From positions 1-45,621 of the forward strand of contig JADYYK010000117.1 of the NCBI GenBank assembly GCA_020853705.1: DNA of 45,621 nucleotides. The letters run 5' to 3'. A model generated the notes under the pieces. The model did not search any database, was not told the origin of the DNA, and saw only the letters and a program-made list of their open reading frames with translations. The first letter of the stretch is position 1. Every line of letters begins with the position of its first letter. Positions 28,743 through 45,621 of this stretch are shown piece by piece. Made by a program: the position numbers and the translations under genes. Source of the DNA: Deltaproteobacteria bacterium (lineage in GTDB: Bacteria > Myxococcota_A > Polyangia > Haliangiales > JADYYK01).

Positions 28743-29898
28743 ATGCGGAAAGTTGGCTTGATTTCGGGGTCGTTGCTGCTGGTCGGGGTCAGCCTGTCCT
28801 TCGTGGTCGGCGCCTCCAGTTGCAGCAAGGTCGAGTGCGGCCAGGGCACCATCGAGTTCGATGGGGTCTGTGTCACCGGCGCGCCAGGCGGCGACGGCGG
28901 CTTCACGCAGGCCCAGTGCGATCCAAACGTGTCCAAGTTCGAGGGCGGAAAGTGCGTGCCCAAGCTACCGCCCATCATCTGCGAGACCGGCAACGTGTCG
29001 GTGGATGACGGTGGGATCGGCCACTGCACCGCCGCGGTCGTGGAGGGCTGCGAGGCCGAGGCACCATGCACCGATCCCAGCGGGGTCGGCGGCGACGAGA
29101 TCTGCGTCTCTGGCCGCGTCATGGCCGGGGACGAGCACAGCAAGCGCGTCGAGGATATGGCGACCCTCAGCGAGATCGAGGTCCGGGTCTACGAGCCGCT
29201 GAACTTCCTGGCCGACCCGACCAGCCCGCCGTTCCGCAAGCTGACCCTCGGCAACGGCCTCGACACCTGCGGCCGCTGGACGGTGCGCTTCTCGACCTCG
29301 CAGGACACGCCCAACGGCCTGGTCGCCTTCTCGGCCACCGACAAGAGCAACGCCGCCGGCATGCCGGCCAGCGGCACCGCCAAGTACATCCTGGGCGCGG
29401 TGGCCTCGCGCCCCGCCGCCAACACCAACATCCGCGGCAAGTTCGCCTACCTGGTCACCAAGGCGCAAGACACCGCCTGGTCCACCGCCGCCGGCGTGCC
29501 GGGCGGCAAGACCTTCTCCGAGCTGGGCACCCTGGCGGTGCGCTACCACCTCAAGGACACGGGCGCCACCGAGGGCTCCATCCCGGGTGAGCCGGTCGCG
29601 GGCATCACGCCGGCGTGGAACAACTCGCCCAACCCGGCCACCGACTACTTCTTCTCCGACGCCCACGTCGCCATGGGGACCAACCTCAAGACGCCAGTGC
29701 CGGCGCAGACCAAGACCGGCCCCAACGGCGTCTCCTTCGTGACCATCGGGCCGGGCCTGGGCAACATCTTCCTGGCGGGTGGCGCCGGCTCGTGCACCAA
29801 GGCGGGCGGCGCCGCAGGCACCGCCACGGTCGACACCAGCAGCACGCTGGCCGGCTCGGCGGTCGGCGTCATCTTCTTCTTCGACCTCCAGGTCAAGT

Positions 29899-29906
<8 letters not shown>
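28743..29906 (+). CDS. Cys-rich lipoprotein of unknown function (387 residues)
   Basis: The lipobox (GASSC, Cys about residue 27) follows a hydrophobic signal. The next about 100 residues are Cys-rich and EGF-like in spacing (CSKVECGQGTIEFDGVC, CDPN..KFEGGKCVP), then a beta-rich domain of about 270 residues that ends FFFDLQVKCD. The ATG at 28743 has AAGGAGT seven bases upstream. It lies between the other lipoprotein and the OmpA gene in an envelope operon. It is likely anchored to the outer membrane; a substrate-binding or surface role is only a guess. No family recognised. Confidence 0.75.
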
Positions 29907-31710
<1,804 letters not shown>

Positions 31711-31713
31711 CCC

Positions 31714-34143
31714 ATGTCTATGCACAAGCGGATGAAGGCGACGCGATGGGGGGCTGTGCTCCTGGCTCTGGGGGCAACGCCGGTGTTCGCGCAGGACACC
31801 CCCGAGGTGCCCGACATCGTCATCGAGGCGCCCGAGGTCGACGTCGGCAAGGTCGAGACCGACGACATCCAGCTCGGGAACGTCGTGCTCACGGCCTCCA
31901 AGTCGCGCACCACGATCCAGGAGGCCCCGGCCATCGTCACCGTCATCACGGCCGACGAGATCAAGGCCAACGGCCTGCGCACCCTGACCGACGTGCTCAA
32001 CCGCATCCCGGGCTGGATGGACCACGGCGGCGAGCACCACCAGTTCGAGTGGCCAGTCACCCGCGGCACCATCCAGGCCGCGCTGCCGCTGCACGACGGC
32101 GTGTCGGCGTTCGACTTCTTCGCCAACGCCGCCAGCTGGCACCGCGTCAACCCGATGGAACTCCTGAAGCGCGTCGAGGTCATCACCGGCCCCGGCGGTG
32201 TGCTGTGGGGGTCGAACTCGTACCTCGGCATCGTCAACATGATCACCAAGGACGTCGAGGACATCCGCGGCGTCGAGGCCCGGGTCGGCTATGGCGACGG
32301 CCCCGGCGACGCCACCGACTTCAAGGCCTATGCGATGGCGGGCCAGAAGTTCCTCAAGGGCAAGCTCAAGGTCGTGCTGCACGCCAGCTACGAGAACTAT
32401 GGCGGTCCGCAGTTCACCATGCCGGCGCACATCTTCTCGACCCCGCTGCCGCAGCCGAACTCGCGCTTCCTGTACGGCCCCAACCGCGACACCAACTACC
32501 CGCGCAGCTTCCTGGTCCAGGGCAACGCCAAGGTCAGCTACGGCCCGCTGTCACTTTACCTGCACGTGCCCTTCGGCGAGCGTTACTTCGGCCTCGGCTT
32601 CCCTGGCAACGTGCCGCAGGACGATCCCCCGGGCGGCCCGGCGGTCGACGACGGCATGGGTGGGCTGCGCTGCGCGGCCGGCTCGGCGCCCGATCCCGAC
32701 GCCGAGTGCTACGACCCCAACGCGCGCGGCCGCCATGACCGCCTGGACTGGTACGACCGCTACGCCGCGCTGGAGTATCGCGGCGGCTTCAACCAGAACA
32801 AGGTCCAGCTCAACGCCAAGGGCTACGTCTACCAGCTGGTCAAGCACTTCAACCAGCTGCACGTCCTGCCGGGCAGCGCATTGCTGAAGGGTGGCCTGTC
32901 GTTCGACGCCCAGCCCAAGCCGATGCGCTACGGCGCCACCGCCGACGTCAACATCGCGGTGACCAAGAAGATCAACGTCATCGCCGGTGGCGAGTTCAAC
33001 TACGAGCGCATGCCGGCCGCCAACGCCAAGTTCTGGGGCCCCGACAACCTGGCCCAGCTGCCGCTGCCGTGTCCGCTCGAGGACGATCCCAACATGGCGG
33101 GGCAGACCCGCATCATCGGCACCGGCCTGCCCGGCGCGCAGGGCTGTCCGGTGACCTTCGTGTTCGGCGCCGACCGCGTCGTGCTCGCCGGCTTCTTGAA
33201 CGGCCAGATCCACGTCACCAATGCGCTGACCCTCGACGGCGGCGGCCGCATCCAGGTCGCCCCGGGTGGCGACACCCTGCCCAACGCGTCCATCGGCAAC
33301 GACATCCACCGGCGCGGTTATGACGCCCAGATCCTCGGCTCGGGCGCCGCGGTCTACAAGTTCCTGAACAACTACCACCTCAAGCTGAACTATGCGCAGG
33401 GCTTCCGCAGCCCGGTGTTCAACAACACCGAGGCCAACGGCGAGGCGGTCGAGATCGGTGGCTCACCCAAGCTGAAGATCGAGCGCTCGCAGTCGGGCCA
33501 GATCGAGGTCAACGCCCGCGTGCTCAAGAACGTGCGCACCATCCGCGAGCTGTCGCTGCGCGCCGATTACTCGCTGACCCGGCTGACCAACTTCATCCAG
33601 GTCGCCAACGGCGCGACCTACTCCAACCTGCCGCCGCGCGACATCCACGGCGTCGAGTTCCTGGGCAAGCTGGCGCTGCAGGGCGGCCACTCGATGGAGA
33701 TGGGCTACTCGTACCTGCGCACCATCATGGAAGACAAGGGCTTCTTCCGCGGCAGCCCCGAGCACTGGTTCACCATGTCGGGCGTGTTCGACACCGGCAA
33801 GTATGTGGACATCAACACCGGCCTGCGCGTGATGGGCGCCTTCGAGGACCCGAACCGCCTGGTCGACCTGTCGGCCTACAACCCGGTGACCAAGAACGCC
33901 CTGGTGGTGCAGCCGTCCGACGTCGTGGTCGATCGCATCCCGTCGCGGGCCGAGCTGCAGCTCGGCATCCGGCTCAAGAACCTCGGCGTCAAGGGGCTGG
34001 AGATCAAGGCTGACACCTACAACACCTTCAACAACCAGGGCTACCAGGGCGACTACTTCTATGACCACACGCCCCGCCTGGAGATCCTGCCCAACCCCAC
34101 CGCCCGCTTCCGCTTCTTCGCCTACGCCGAGTACAAATACTAA
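31714..34143 (+). CDS. TonB-dependent outer-membrane receptor
   Basis: This 809-residue protein has a signal peptide (about 1-26, ending VFAQ), an acidic N-terminal stretch, a plug domain (about 55-190: VVLTASKSRTTIQEAPAIVT, LTDVLNRIPGW, KRVEVITGPGGVLWGSN) and a 22-strand-type barrel to the C terminus, which ends in alternating aromatic residues (FAYAEYKY). The family imports large or scarce nutrients with TonB energy. The ATG at 31714 has GGAG nine bases upstream and is 3 bases after the OmpA stop, so the two are co-transcribed. No TonB, ExbB or ExbD gene lies in the window. Ligand unknown; nothing here points to iron, cobalamin or a sugar. Confidence 0.92.
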   Translation: MSMHKRMKATRWGAVLLALGATPVFAQDTPEVPDIVIEAPEVDVGKVETDDIQLGNVVLTASKSRTTIQEAPAIVTVITADEIKANGLRTLTDVLNRIPGWMDHGGEHHQFEWPVTRGTIQAALPLHDGVSAFDFFANAASWHRVNPMELLKRVEVITGPGGVLWGSNSYLGIVNMITKDVEDIRGVEARVGYGDGPGDATDFKAYAMAGQKFLKGKLKVVLHASYENYGGPQFTMPAHIFSTPLPQPNSRFLYGPNRDTNYPRSFLVQGNAKVSYGPLSLYLHVPFGERYFGLGFPGNVPQDDPPGGPAVDDGMGGLRCAAGSAPDPDAECYDPNARGRHDRLDWYDRYAALEYRGGFNQNKVQLNAKGYVYQLVKHFNQLHVLPGSALLKGGLSFDAQPKPMRYGATADVNIAVTKKINVIAGGEFNYERMPAANAKFWGPDNLAQLPLPCPLEDDPNMAGQTRIIGTGLPGAQGCPVTFVFGADRVVLAGFLNGQIHVTNALTLDGGGRIQVAPGGDTLPNASIGNDIHRRGYDAQILGSGAAVYKFLNNYHLKLNYAQGFRSPVFNNTEANGEAVEIGGSPKLKIERSQSGQIEVNARVLKNVRTIRELSLRADYSLTRLTNFIQVANGATYSNLPPRDIHGVEFLGKLALQGGHSMEMGYSYLRTIMEDKGFFRGSPEHWFTMSGVFDTGKYVDINTGLRVMGAFEDPNRLVDLSAYNPVTKNALVVQPSDVVVDRIPSRAELQLGIRLKNLGVKGLEIKADTYNTFNNQGYQGDYFYDHTPRLEILPNPTARFRFFAYAEYKY

Positions 34144-34215
34144 GCAGTAGGCACCGGTAGTGTTTTCGCATAAGATTGCACCCAGCCTTCTCGTGGCCTG
34201 CCGGAGACTAACCCC

Positions 34216-35205
<990 letters not shown>

Positions 35206-35249
35206 AACGCGCGTTTCGCTGGCGACGGTGCTAAAGTCATAGGCACCAC

Positions 35250-38267
<3,018 letters not shown>

Positions 38268-38306
38268 ACAGTCCGAGCCGCGCGAGCAACGCGTGGTGGG
38301 GGGAGG

Positions 38307-38349
38307 CTCGTCGGGCTTTGCCCGACGAGGGGGGACGGGAACGTCCCCC
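38307..38349. other. Two adjacent perfect hairpins between the direct repeats
   Basis: The first hairpin has 9-bp arms (CTCGTCGGG/CCCGACGAG, 38307-38329) and a 5-base loop. The second, starting at the next base, has 8-bp arms (GGGGGACG/CGTCCCCC, 38330-38349) and a GGAA loop that fits the GNRA tetraloop rule. No T-run follows, so a simple Rho-independent terminator is doubtful. A REP-like palindromic element or structured transcript is possible. Confidence 0.8.
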
Positions 38350-38354
38350 TGGTG

Positions 38355-38451
38355 ATCGTCCAGTGGGAGGGCAAGCGCACGCTCGAGGTCAGCTACCCCC
38401 TCGAGGTCCAGAAGTAGACAGTCCGAGCCGCGCGAGCAACGCGTGGTGGGG
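38355..38451. repeat. Direct repeat, copy 2 (orphan copy of kinase 3' end)
   Basis: This copy matches 38205-38301 with three changes, all at third codon positions of the kinase frame and all silent (GAA/GAG, CGG/CGC, CTG/CTC). The stop codon is repeated too. It has no start or upstream kinase coding sequence. Confidence 0.93.
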
Positions 38452-38466
38452 CGACGGCAGAAGTAG

Positions 38467-38495
38467 GCGACAACGGGCGGGTTCTGATCTATTTT
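38467..38495 (+). promoter_or_regulatory. Candidate promoter for the bactofilin gene
   Basis: GCGACA (38467-38472, four of six) and TATTTT (38490-38495, four of six) are spaced by 17 bases. The predicted start would be at or next to the ATG at 38503, and no Shine-Dalgarno precedes that ATG, which suggests a leaderless message. Confidence 0.42.
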
Positions 38496-38502
38496 GCCGG
38501 CC

Positions 38503-38922
38503 ATGGCGCTGGTACAAGAGCAGCGGACGCACGCCCCTGAGACCAACACCCTCCTCGGTCGCGGCAGCGAGTTCGAGGGCAAGCTGGTGTTCGAGGGCAC
38601 GGTCCACATCAATGGCAAGCTGAAGGGGCACATCTTCAGCGACGACGTGCTGGTGGTCGGCGAGGGCGCCGATGTGCAGGCCGAGATCGAGGTCGGCACC
38701 GTGCTGGTCTATGGCAGCGTGACCGGCAACATCAAGGCGTCGCGCTCCATCGAGCTGCACGCGCCGGGGCGGATTCGCGGCAATATCGCGACTCCCAACC
38801 TGATGGTCGAGCAGGGCACCATCTTCCAGGGCGCCTGCACCATGGACGGCGTTGGCGCGCCGCAGCAGGGCGGCAAGCCGGCCGCCGCCGTGCCCGCCAA
38901 GGCGCCCGCGAACAAGCCCTGA
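38503..38922 (+). CDS. Bactofilin (DUF583 cytoskeletal protein)
   Basis: This 139-residue protein has the bactofilin beta-helix core (about 17-115) with repeated GKLVFEGTVHINGKLKG, ADVQAEIEVGTVLVYGSV and GRIRGNIATPNLMVEQGTIF turns, flanked by a short N terminus and a Pro/Ala-rich C-terminal tail. Bactofilins polymerise without nucleotide into filaments and act in cell shape, polarity or chromosome positioning in myxobacteria and others. The ATG at 38503 is chosen over an upstream TTG. It lies 154 bases before the atp operon, which has its own promoter, so the two are probably not obligatorily co-transcribed. Confidence 0.92.
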   Translation: MALVQEQRTHAPETNTLLGRGSEFEGKLVFEGTVHINGKLKGHIFSDDVLVVGEGADVQAEIEVGTVLVYGSVTGNIKASRSIELHAPGRIRGNIATPNLMVEQGTIFQGACTMDGVGAPQQGGKPAAAVPAKAPANKP

Positions 38923-38986
38923 TCGCCCCCCGCCCCGGGAACGGAGATCTCCCGAGAAGTCCTGAATTTCACTCGTCTCCCGCCCA

Positions 38987-39015
38987 TTGACACCCTGCGG
39001 CTGAAGTGATATCCC
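38987..39015 (+). promoter_or_regulatory. Promoter of the atp operon (sigma-70-like, extended -10)
   Basis: A perfect TTGACA (38987-38992) is followed after 17 bases by TATCCC (39010-39015) with TG one base before it, an extended -10. The predicted start near 39022 gives a leader of about 55 bases to the ATG at 39077. Confidence 0.6.
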
Positions 39016-39076
39016 CGGCGCGCCTTTCGGCCCCCCGGAAGGCATCACACACACGGCTGAGGCGCCACCCCACTCC

Positions 39077-39556
39077 ATGCTGATGACTGCCATCTCGACG
39101 GTGATCGCCGCTGCGGAGCACCCGCTCCTGGATCTCGATTGGACCGTCGCGCTCCAGTTCGGGATCTTCCTGCTCATGCTGCTGGTGCTGTCCCAGCTCC
39201 TGTTCAAGCCCTTCCTGAAGGTGCACGAGCAGCGCCAGAAGGCCACCGAGGGCGCCCGTCACGAGGCCGCGGTGATGACCGACAAGGCCACCGCCGACGG
39301 CGTCATCTACGAGGACAAGATGTCGAAGGCCCGCGCCAAGGCCCTGGAAGAGCGCGCCGTGCTGCGCACCGAGACCACCAAGCGCGAGCGCGAGATCGTG
39401 GCCACCGGGCGCACCGCCGCCGAGCAGCACCTGGAGAAGACCAAGCAGATCATCCGCGACGCCGGCGACAAGGCGCGCACCGAGCTGGCACCACGCGTCA
39501 CCGAGCTGTCGCTCGAGATGGCCAAGAAGATCCTGGGCCGCGAGGTGCGCTCGTGA
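39077..39556 (+). CDS. atpF': ATP synthase F0 subunit b'
   Basis: This 159-residue protein has one N-terminal membrane helix (about 26-46, ALQFGIFLLMLLVLSQLLF) followed by FKPFLKVHEQR and a long charged helix (to the end, AKKILGREV), the shape of the peripheral-stalk b-type subunit. With the next gene it forms a b/b' pair, found in photosynthetic bacteria and several deltaproteobacteria. It starts at ATG 39077, with a second ATG two codons later. It overlaps the next gene by a GTGA. It is the first gene of the atp operon here; the a and c subunits (atpB, atpE) are not in the window. Confidence 0.88.
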   Translation: MLMTAISTVIAAAEHPLLDLDWTVALQFGIFLLMLLVLSQLLFKPFLKVHEQRQKATEGARHEAAVMTDKATADGVIYEDKMSKARAKALEERAVLRTETTKREREIVATGRTAAEQHLEKTKQIIRDAGDKARTELAPRVTELSLEMAKKILGREVRS

Positions 39557-40260
39557 GGCGCCTGCTGACCGTCGCCGCGCTGACGCTGGCGGTGCTGGCG
39601 TGGGCGCCGGCCCGCGCGCGCGCCGAGACCCAGGCCCCGGGCGCCCCGGGCAACATCGAGGTCGTCGAGGGCGAGGGCGCCGAGGGCGGCGCTCACCATG
39701 GCCACGAGAAGCCGGCCTTCAACACCACCCAGTGGGGCGGCAAGACCAAGGATGGCGGGCCGGCGCCGGGCTTCATGTTCGCGCTCATCAACTTCGCCAT
39801 CCTGCTCACCATCCTGTCGCTGATCGCGGTGCCCAAGCTCAAGACCTTCATCCGCGATCGCTCGGCCAAGATGGCCAAGGATCTGGATGACGCCGCGCGC
39901 ACCAAGGCCGAGGCCGAGGCCAAGCTGGCCGAATACCAGGCCAAGCTGGCGCGCCTGGACGACGACGTCGCCAAGCTGGCCGCCGACATCCGCGCCGAGG
40001 CCGAGAGTGAGCGCAACCGTCTGGTCGCCGCCGCCGAGGCCAGCGCCGCGCGCGCCATGGCCGACGCCGAGAAGACCATCGCCGGCGAGCTGGCCCGCAT
40101 GCGCGCCCACCTGGAGCGCGAGGCGGTGACCGCCGCCATCGAGGCCGCCACCAAGATCATCCGCGAGCGCATCGGCGACGCCGATCAGAAGGCCCTGGCC
40201 GACCGCTTCATCAAGTCGATCGAGGCCGCCCGCACGAGCAAGTCCGGAGGTGCCGCGTGA
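39553..40260 (+). CDS. atpF: ATP synthase F0 subunit b with N-terminal signal-like extension
   Basis: This 235-residue protein starts with a signal-like helix (LLTVAALTLAVLAWAPARARA), a Gly/Glu/His-rich stretch (about 25-75), then a membrane helix (about 76-96, FMFALINFAILLTILSLIAV) and a long Ala/Glu/Lys/Arg coiled coil to the C terminus. The coiled coil is the stalk that holds delta and F1. The extra N-terminal hydrophobic segment makes it longer than the usual 156-residue b subunit, a feature of several deltaproteobacterial AtpF. GTG start at 39553 overlaps the b' stop; the stop overlaps the delta start (GTGA). Both overlaps point to tight coupling. Confidence 0.88.
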   Translation: MRRLLTVAALTLAVLAWAPARARAETQAPGAPGNIEVVEGEGAEGGAHHGHEKPAFNTTQWGGKTKDGGPAPGFMFALINFAILLTILSLIAVPKLKTFIRDRSAKMAKDLDDAARTKAEAEAKLAEYQAKLARLDDDVAKLAADIRAEAESERNRLVAAAEASAARAMADAEKTIAGELARMRAHLEREAVTAAIEAATKIIRERIGDADQKALADRFIKSIEAARTSKSGGAA

Positions 40261-40814
40261 TCGTCGGATCCCTGTCGCGTCGCTACGCCAAGGCGATGCT
40301 GGAAGTCGCCATCAAGCTGGACAAGGTCGACGCCATCGGCCGCGAGATCGAGGACATCGCCAGCGTCGTGCACGGCAGCCCCGAGCTGCAGAGCGCCCTG
40401 GCCAGCCCGGTCTTCAAGACCTCGCAGCGCAAGAAGATCATGGAGGAGCTGGCCACCCGCCGCGGGCTGTCGAAGGAGGTCAAGACCTTCCTCGCCCTGC
40501 TGGCCGACCGCGAGCGCATCAATGCGCTGACGGGGATCGCGCGCGAGCTGCGCGCCCTGGTCGACGCGCACCTCGGTCGCGTGCGCGCCACCGTGACCTC
40601 GGCCAAGCCCCTGGCGCCCGATCAGGAGGCGCGCATCCGCACCGCGATCGAGAAGCAGACCGGCAAGCAGGTCCTGCTCGAGCGCAAGGAGGACGCCTCG
40701 CTCATCGGTGGTCTCATCACCCAGATCGGTGACGTGGTCTACGACGGCAGCGTCAAGTCGCAGCTCGAAGAGATGAAGGAAACCATCCTCAAGGAAGAGC
40801 AGCACTTCGCTTGA
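40257..40814 (+). CDS. atpH: ATP synthase F1 subunit delta
   Basis: This 185-residue protein fits the OSCP/delta family: it starts SLSRRYAKAMLEVA, has the N-terminal helical domain, and ends with the family C-terminal signature LIGGLITQIGDVVYDGSVKS. It joins the peripheral stalk to F1. GTG at 40257 overlaps the b stop. Length and position (between b and alpha) are normal. Confidence 0.94.
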   Translation: MIVGSLSRRYAKAMLEVAIKLDKVDAIGREIEDIASVVHGSPELQSALASPVFKTSQRKKIMEELATRRGLSKEVKTFLALLADRERINALTGIARELRALVDAHLGRVRATVTSAKPLAPDQEARIRTAIEKQTGKQVLLERKEDASLIGGLITQIGDVVYDGSVKSQLEEMKETILKEEQHFA

Positions 40815-40822
40815 GTTCACGG

Positions 40823-40840
40823 CCGCCCCGTGGAGGGCGG
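40823..40840. other. Hairpin in the atpH-atpA gap
   Basis: CCGCCC and GGGCGG (40823-40840) flank a 6-base loop in the 62-base gap between atpH and atpA, upstream of the atpA ribosome site AAGGAG. It could attenuate, stabilise or be processed so that F1 genes are expressed above the stalk genes. No T-run follows. Confidence 0.5.
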
Positions 40841-40876
40841 TCGAGCTTTGCTTCGCCATTGAAGGAGCCCTGATTC

Positions 40877-42421
<1,545 letters not shown>

Positions 42422-42424
42422 CCG

Positions 42425-44767
<2,343 letters not shown>

Positions 44768-44768
<1 letters not shown>

Positions 44769-45169
44769 TGCGCGTCGAGGTCGTCACCGTGAAGGGGCCC
44801 GCGCTGTCTCGCAACGACGTCGAGATGGTGGTCGCGCCCGGGATCCGTGGCGAGTTCACGGTGCTGCCGAACCACATCCCGTTCCTGTCCGGCATGCGCA
44901 CCGGCGTCCTGGTGGTGCGTCGCGGCACCCAGCGCGAGTCCTTCGCGGTGGGCCCCGGCTTCGTCGAGGTCGGCGCGGGTGACCGCGTCATCGTCCTCAC
45001 CGAGGCCGCCGAGACGCCCGACCAGGTCGACCTGGCCGACGCCCGCGGCGACCTCGAGAAGGCCGACGCCGAGCTCAAGACCCTGGTCGAGGGCACCCCC
45101 GAGCACACCGACGCCCTGGCCCGCAAGAACTGGGCGCTCAGCCGCATCGAAGTCGCCACCAAGAAGTAG
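44768..45169 (+). CDS. atpC: ATP synthase F1 subunit epsilon
   Basis: This 133-residue protein fits epsilon: RVEVVTVKGPALSRN..EMVVAPG barrel, the GEFTVLPNHIPF loop and a C-terminal helical pair (about 85-133). It is the central-stalk subunit that inhibits ATP hydrolysis. The GTG at 44768 overlaps the beta stop by one base. It ends the operon; 80 bases separate it from the next gene. Confidence 0.95.
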
Positions 45170-45215
45170 CCCCCCTCGTTTCCCCCTTCCGTCGCGCCAA
45201 CTTGTTGCTAGACTG

Positions 45216-45239
45216 CCGAATGACCAGCTGGTCATTCGG
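45216..45239. promoter_or_regulatory. 24-bp perfect palindromic operator upstream of acyl-CoA dehydrogenase
   Basis: A perfect 24-base inverted repeat (45216-45239) with arms CCGAATGACCAG and CTGGTCATTCGG sits just before the ribosome site GGAGG of the gene at 45251. Such TGACC/GGTCA-type palindromes are typical binding sites of TetR-family repressors of fatty-acid or branched-chain degradation genes. Its place near the expected transcript start fits repression. The regulator itself is not in the window. Confidence 0.7.
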
Positions 45240-45250
45240 AGGCTCGCCCC

Positions 45251-45621
45251 ATGTTTCAGCTCGAAGAGCAGCACAAGATGGTCCAGGACATGGTCCGCCA
45301 GTGGTGCGAGAAGGTGCTCCTGCCCAAGGTGCCGGCGATGGAGAAGGGCGAGGAGCTGCCCTATGACCTGATGCGGCAGATGGCGCAGACCTTCGGGCTG
45401 GGCGCGATGGCCGGGTCGGGCGTGAAGAAGAAGATCAAGAAGCTGCGCGAGGGCGAAGCCAGCGGCGCTGACGCCTCGGGCGAGCTGATGGAGGCGGCCG
45501 GCAACGACCCCATGATGATGTACGTCGTCATCAAGGAGCTGTCGCGGGTGTCGCCCGGCTTCGCCATGAGCTGGGGCGTCTCGATGGGGCTGGCGGCCGG
45601 CGCCATCATGGCCAAGGGCAC
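45251..45621 (+). CDS. Acyl-CoA dehydrogenase, N-terminal part (cut by the window end)
   Basis: The first 123 residues are present and the frame is open to the window edge. The start reads MFQLEEQHKMVQDMVRQWCE, followed by PYDLMRQMAQTFGLGAM and VIKELSRVSPGFAMSWGVSM, which match the N-terminal helical domain of acyl-CoA dehydrogenases (the FAD enzymes that oxidise acyl-CoA in beta-oxidation). A Lys-rich insert (GVKKKIKKLREGEASGADAS, about 58-77) is longer than in typical members. ATG at 45251 has GGAGG eight bases upstream. A palindromic operator overlaps the expected promoter. The catalytic Glu and FAD-binding parts lie beyond the window. Confidence 0.85.
   Translation, partial: MFQLEEQHKMVQDMVRQWCEKVLLPKVPAMEKGEELPYDLMRQMAQTFGLGAMAGSGVKKKIKKLREGEASGADASGELMEAAGNDPMMMYVVIKELSRVSPGFAMSWGVSMGLAAGAIMAKG

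Noticed and set aside
38307..38349. Rho-independent terminator after the PEGA kinase
   Set aside because: The stems are strong, but no T-run follows either hairpin; recorded as structured element instead.

Overview
The window comes from a GC-rich (roughly 70 %) Gram-negative bacterium, most likely a myxobacterium or related Myxococcota/deltaproteobacterium. The signs are Ser/Thr protein kinases with PEGA domains, many TPR proteins, several lipoproteins with short Cys-rich segments, an OmpA protein with thrombospondin type-3 repeats, a bactofilin, and an atp operon carrying both b and b' subunits but no a or c gene. This placement is an inference from gene content. No rRNA, tRNA, CRISPR array, transposase or phage gene was recognised, and no gene-free stretch exceeds about 240 bases.

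Region 1 (171-7790, minus strand) reads as one operon: a membrane SpoIIE/RsbU-type PP2C phosphatase, a secreted TPR protein, a PhnD-like solute-binding protein, a STAS protein with a zinc ribbon, a PAS histidine kinase and a receiver-only response regulator. A kinase-less PAS/coiled-coil protein lies divergently at 7983. Region 2 (8544-18706) holds a second STAS/zinc-ribbon protein with a C-terminal membrane anchor, a 2237-residue TPR protein, the first of three paralogous pseudo-receiver/HATPase proteins, and two small unknown genes. Region 3 (18742-27727) holds a minus-strand pair (TPR-PEGA protein and Ser/Thr kinase) and a plus-strand run: second HATPase paralogue, a double STAS/zinc-ribbon transmembrane protein, a TPR-PEGA membrane protein, a tiny lipoprotein and a FadL-like barrel. 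Region 4 (27755-34143) is an envelope operon behind a good sigma-70-like promoter: two lipoproteins, OmpA/TSP3 and a TonB-dependent receptor. Region 5 (34216-38267) pairs the third HATPase paralogue with a large PEGA kinase, whose 3' end is duplicated downstream around two perfect hairpins. Region 6 is a bactofilin, then atpF', atpF, atpH, atpA, atpG, atpD, atpC, then the start of an acyl-CoA dehydrogenase gene behind a 24-bp perfect palindrome.

The most notable theme is an apparent multi-component partner-switching network. It has one PP2C phosphatase, four STAS domains in three proteins (each followed by a Cys4-type zinc ribbon) and three HATPase proteins with an unusual ELLMNA(L/I)YDAP N-box, preceded by a degenerate receiver-like region. 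No sigma factor is present, so the output is unknown. The STAS proteins come in soluble, tail-anchored and transmembrane versions, and one STAS domain has lost the phosphoacceptor serine. The link to kinases, TPR scaffolds and envelope proteins is inferred from gene order only.
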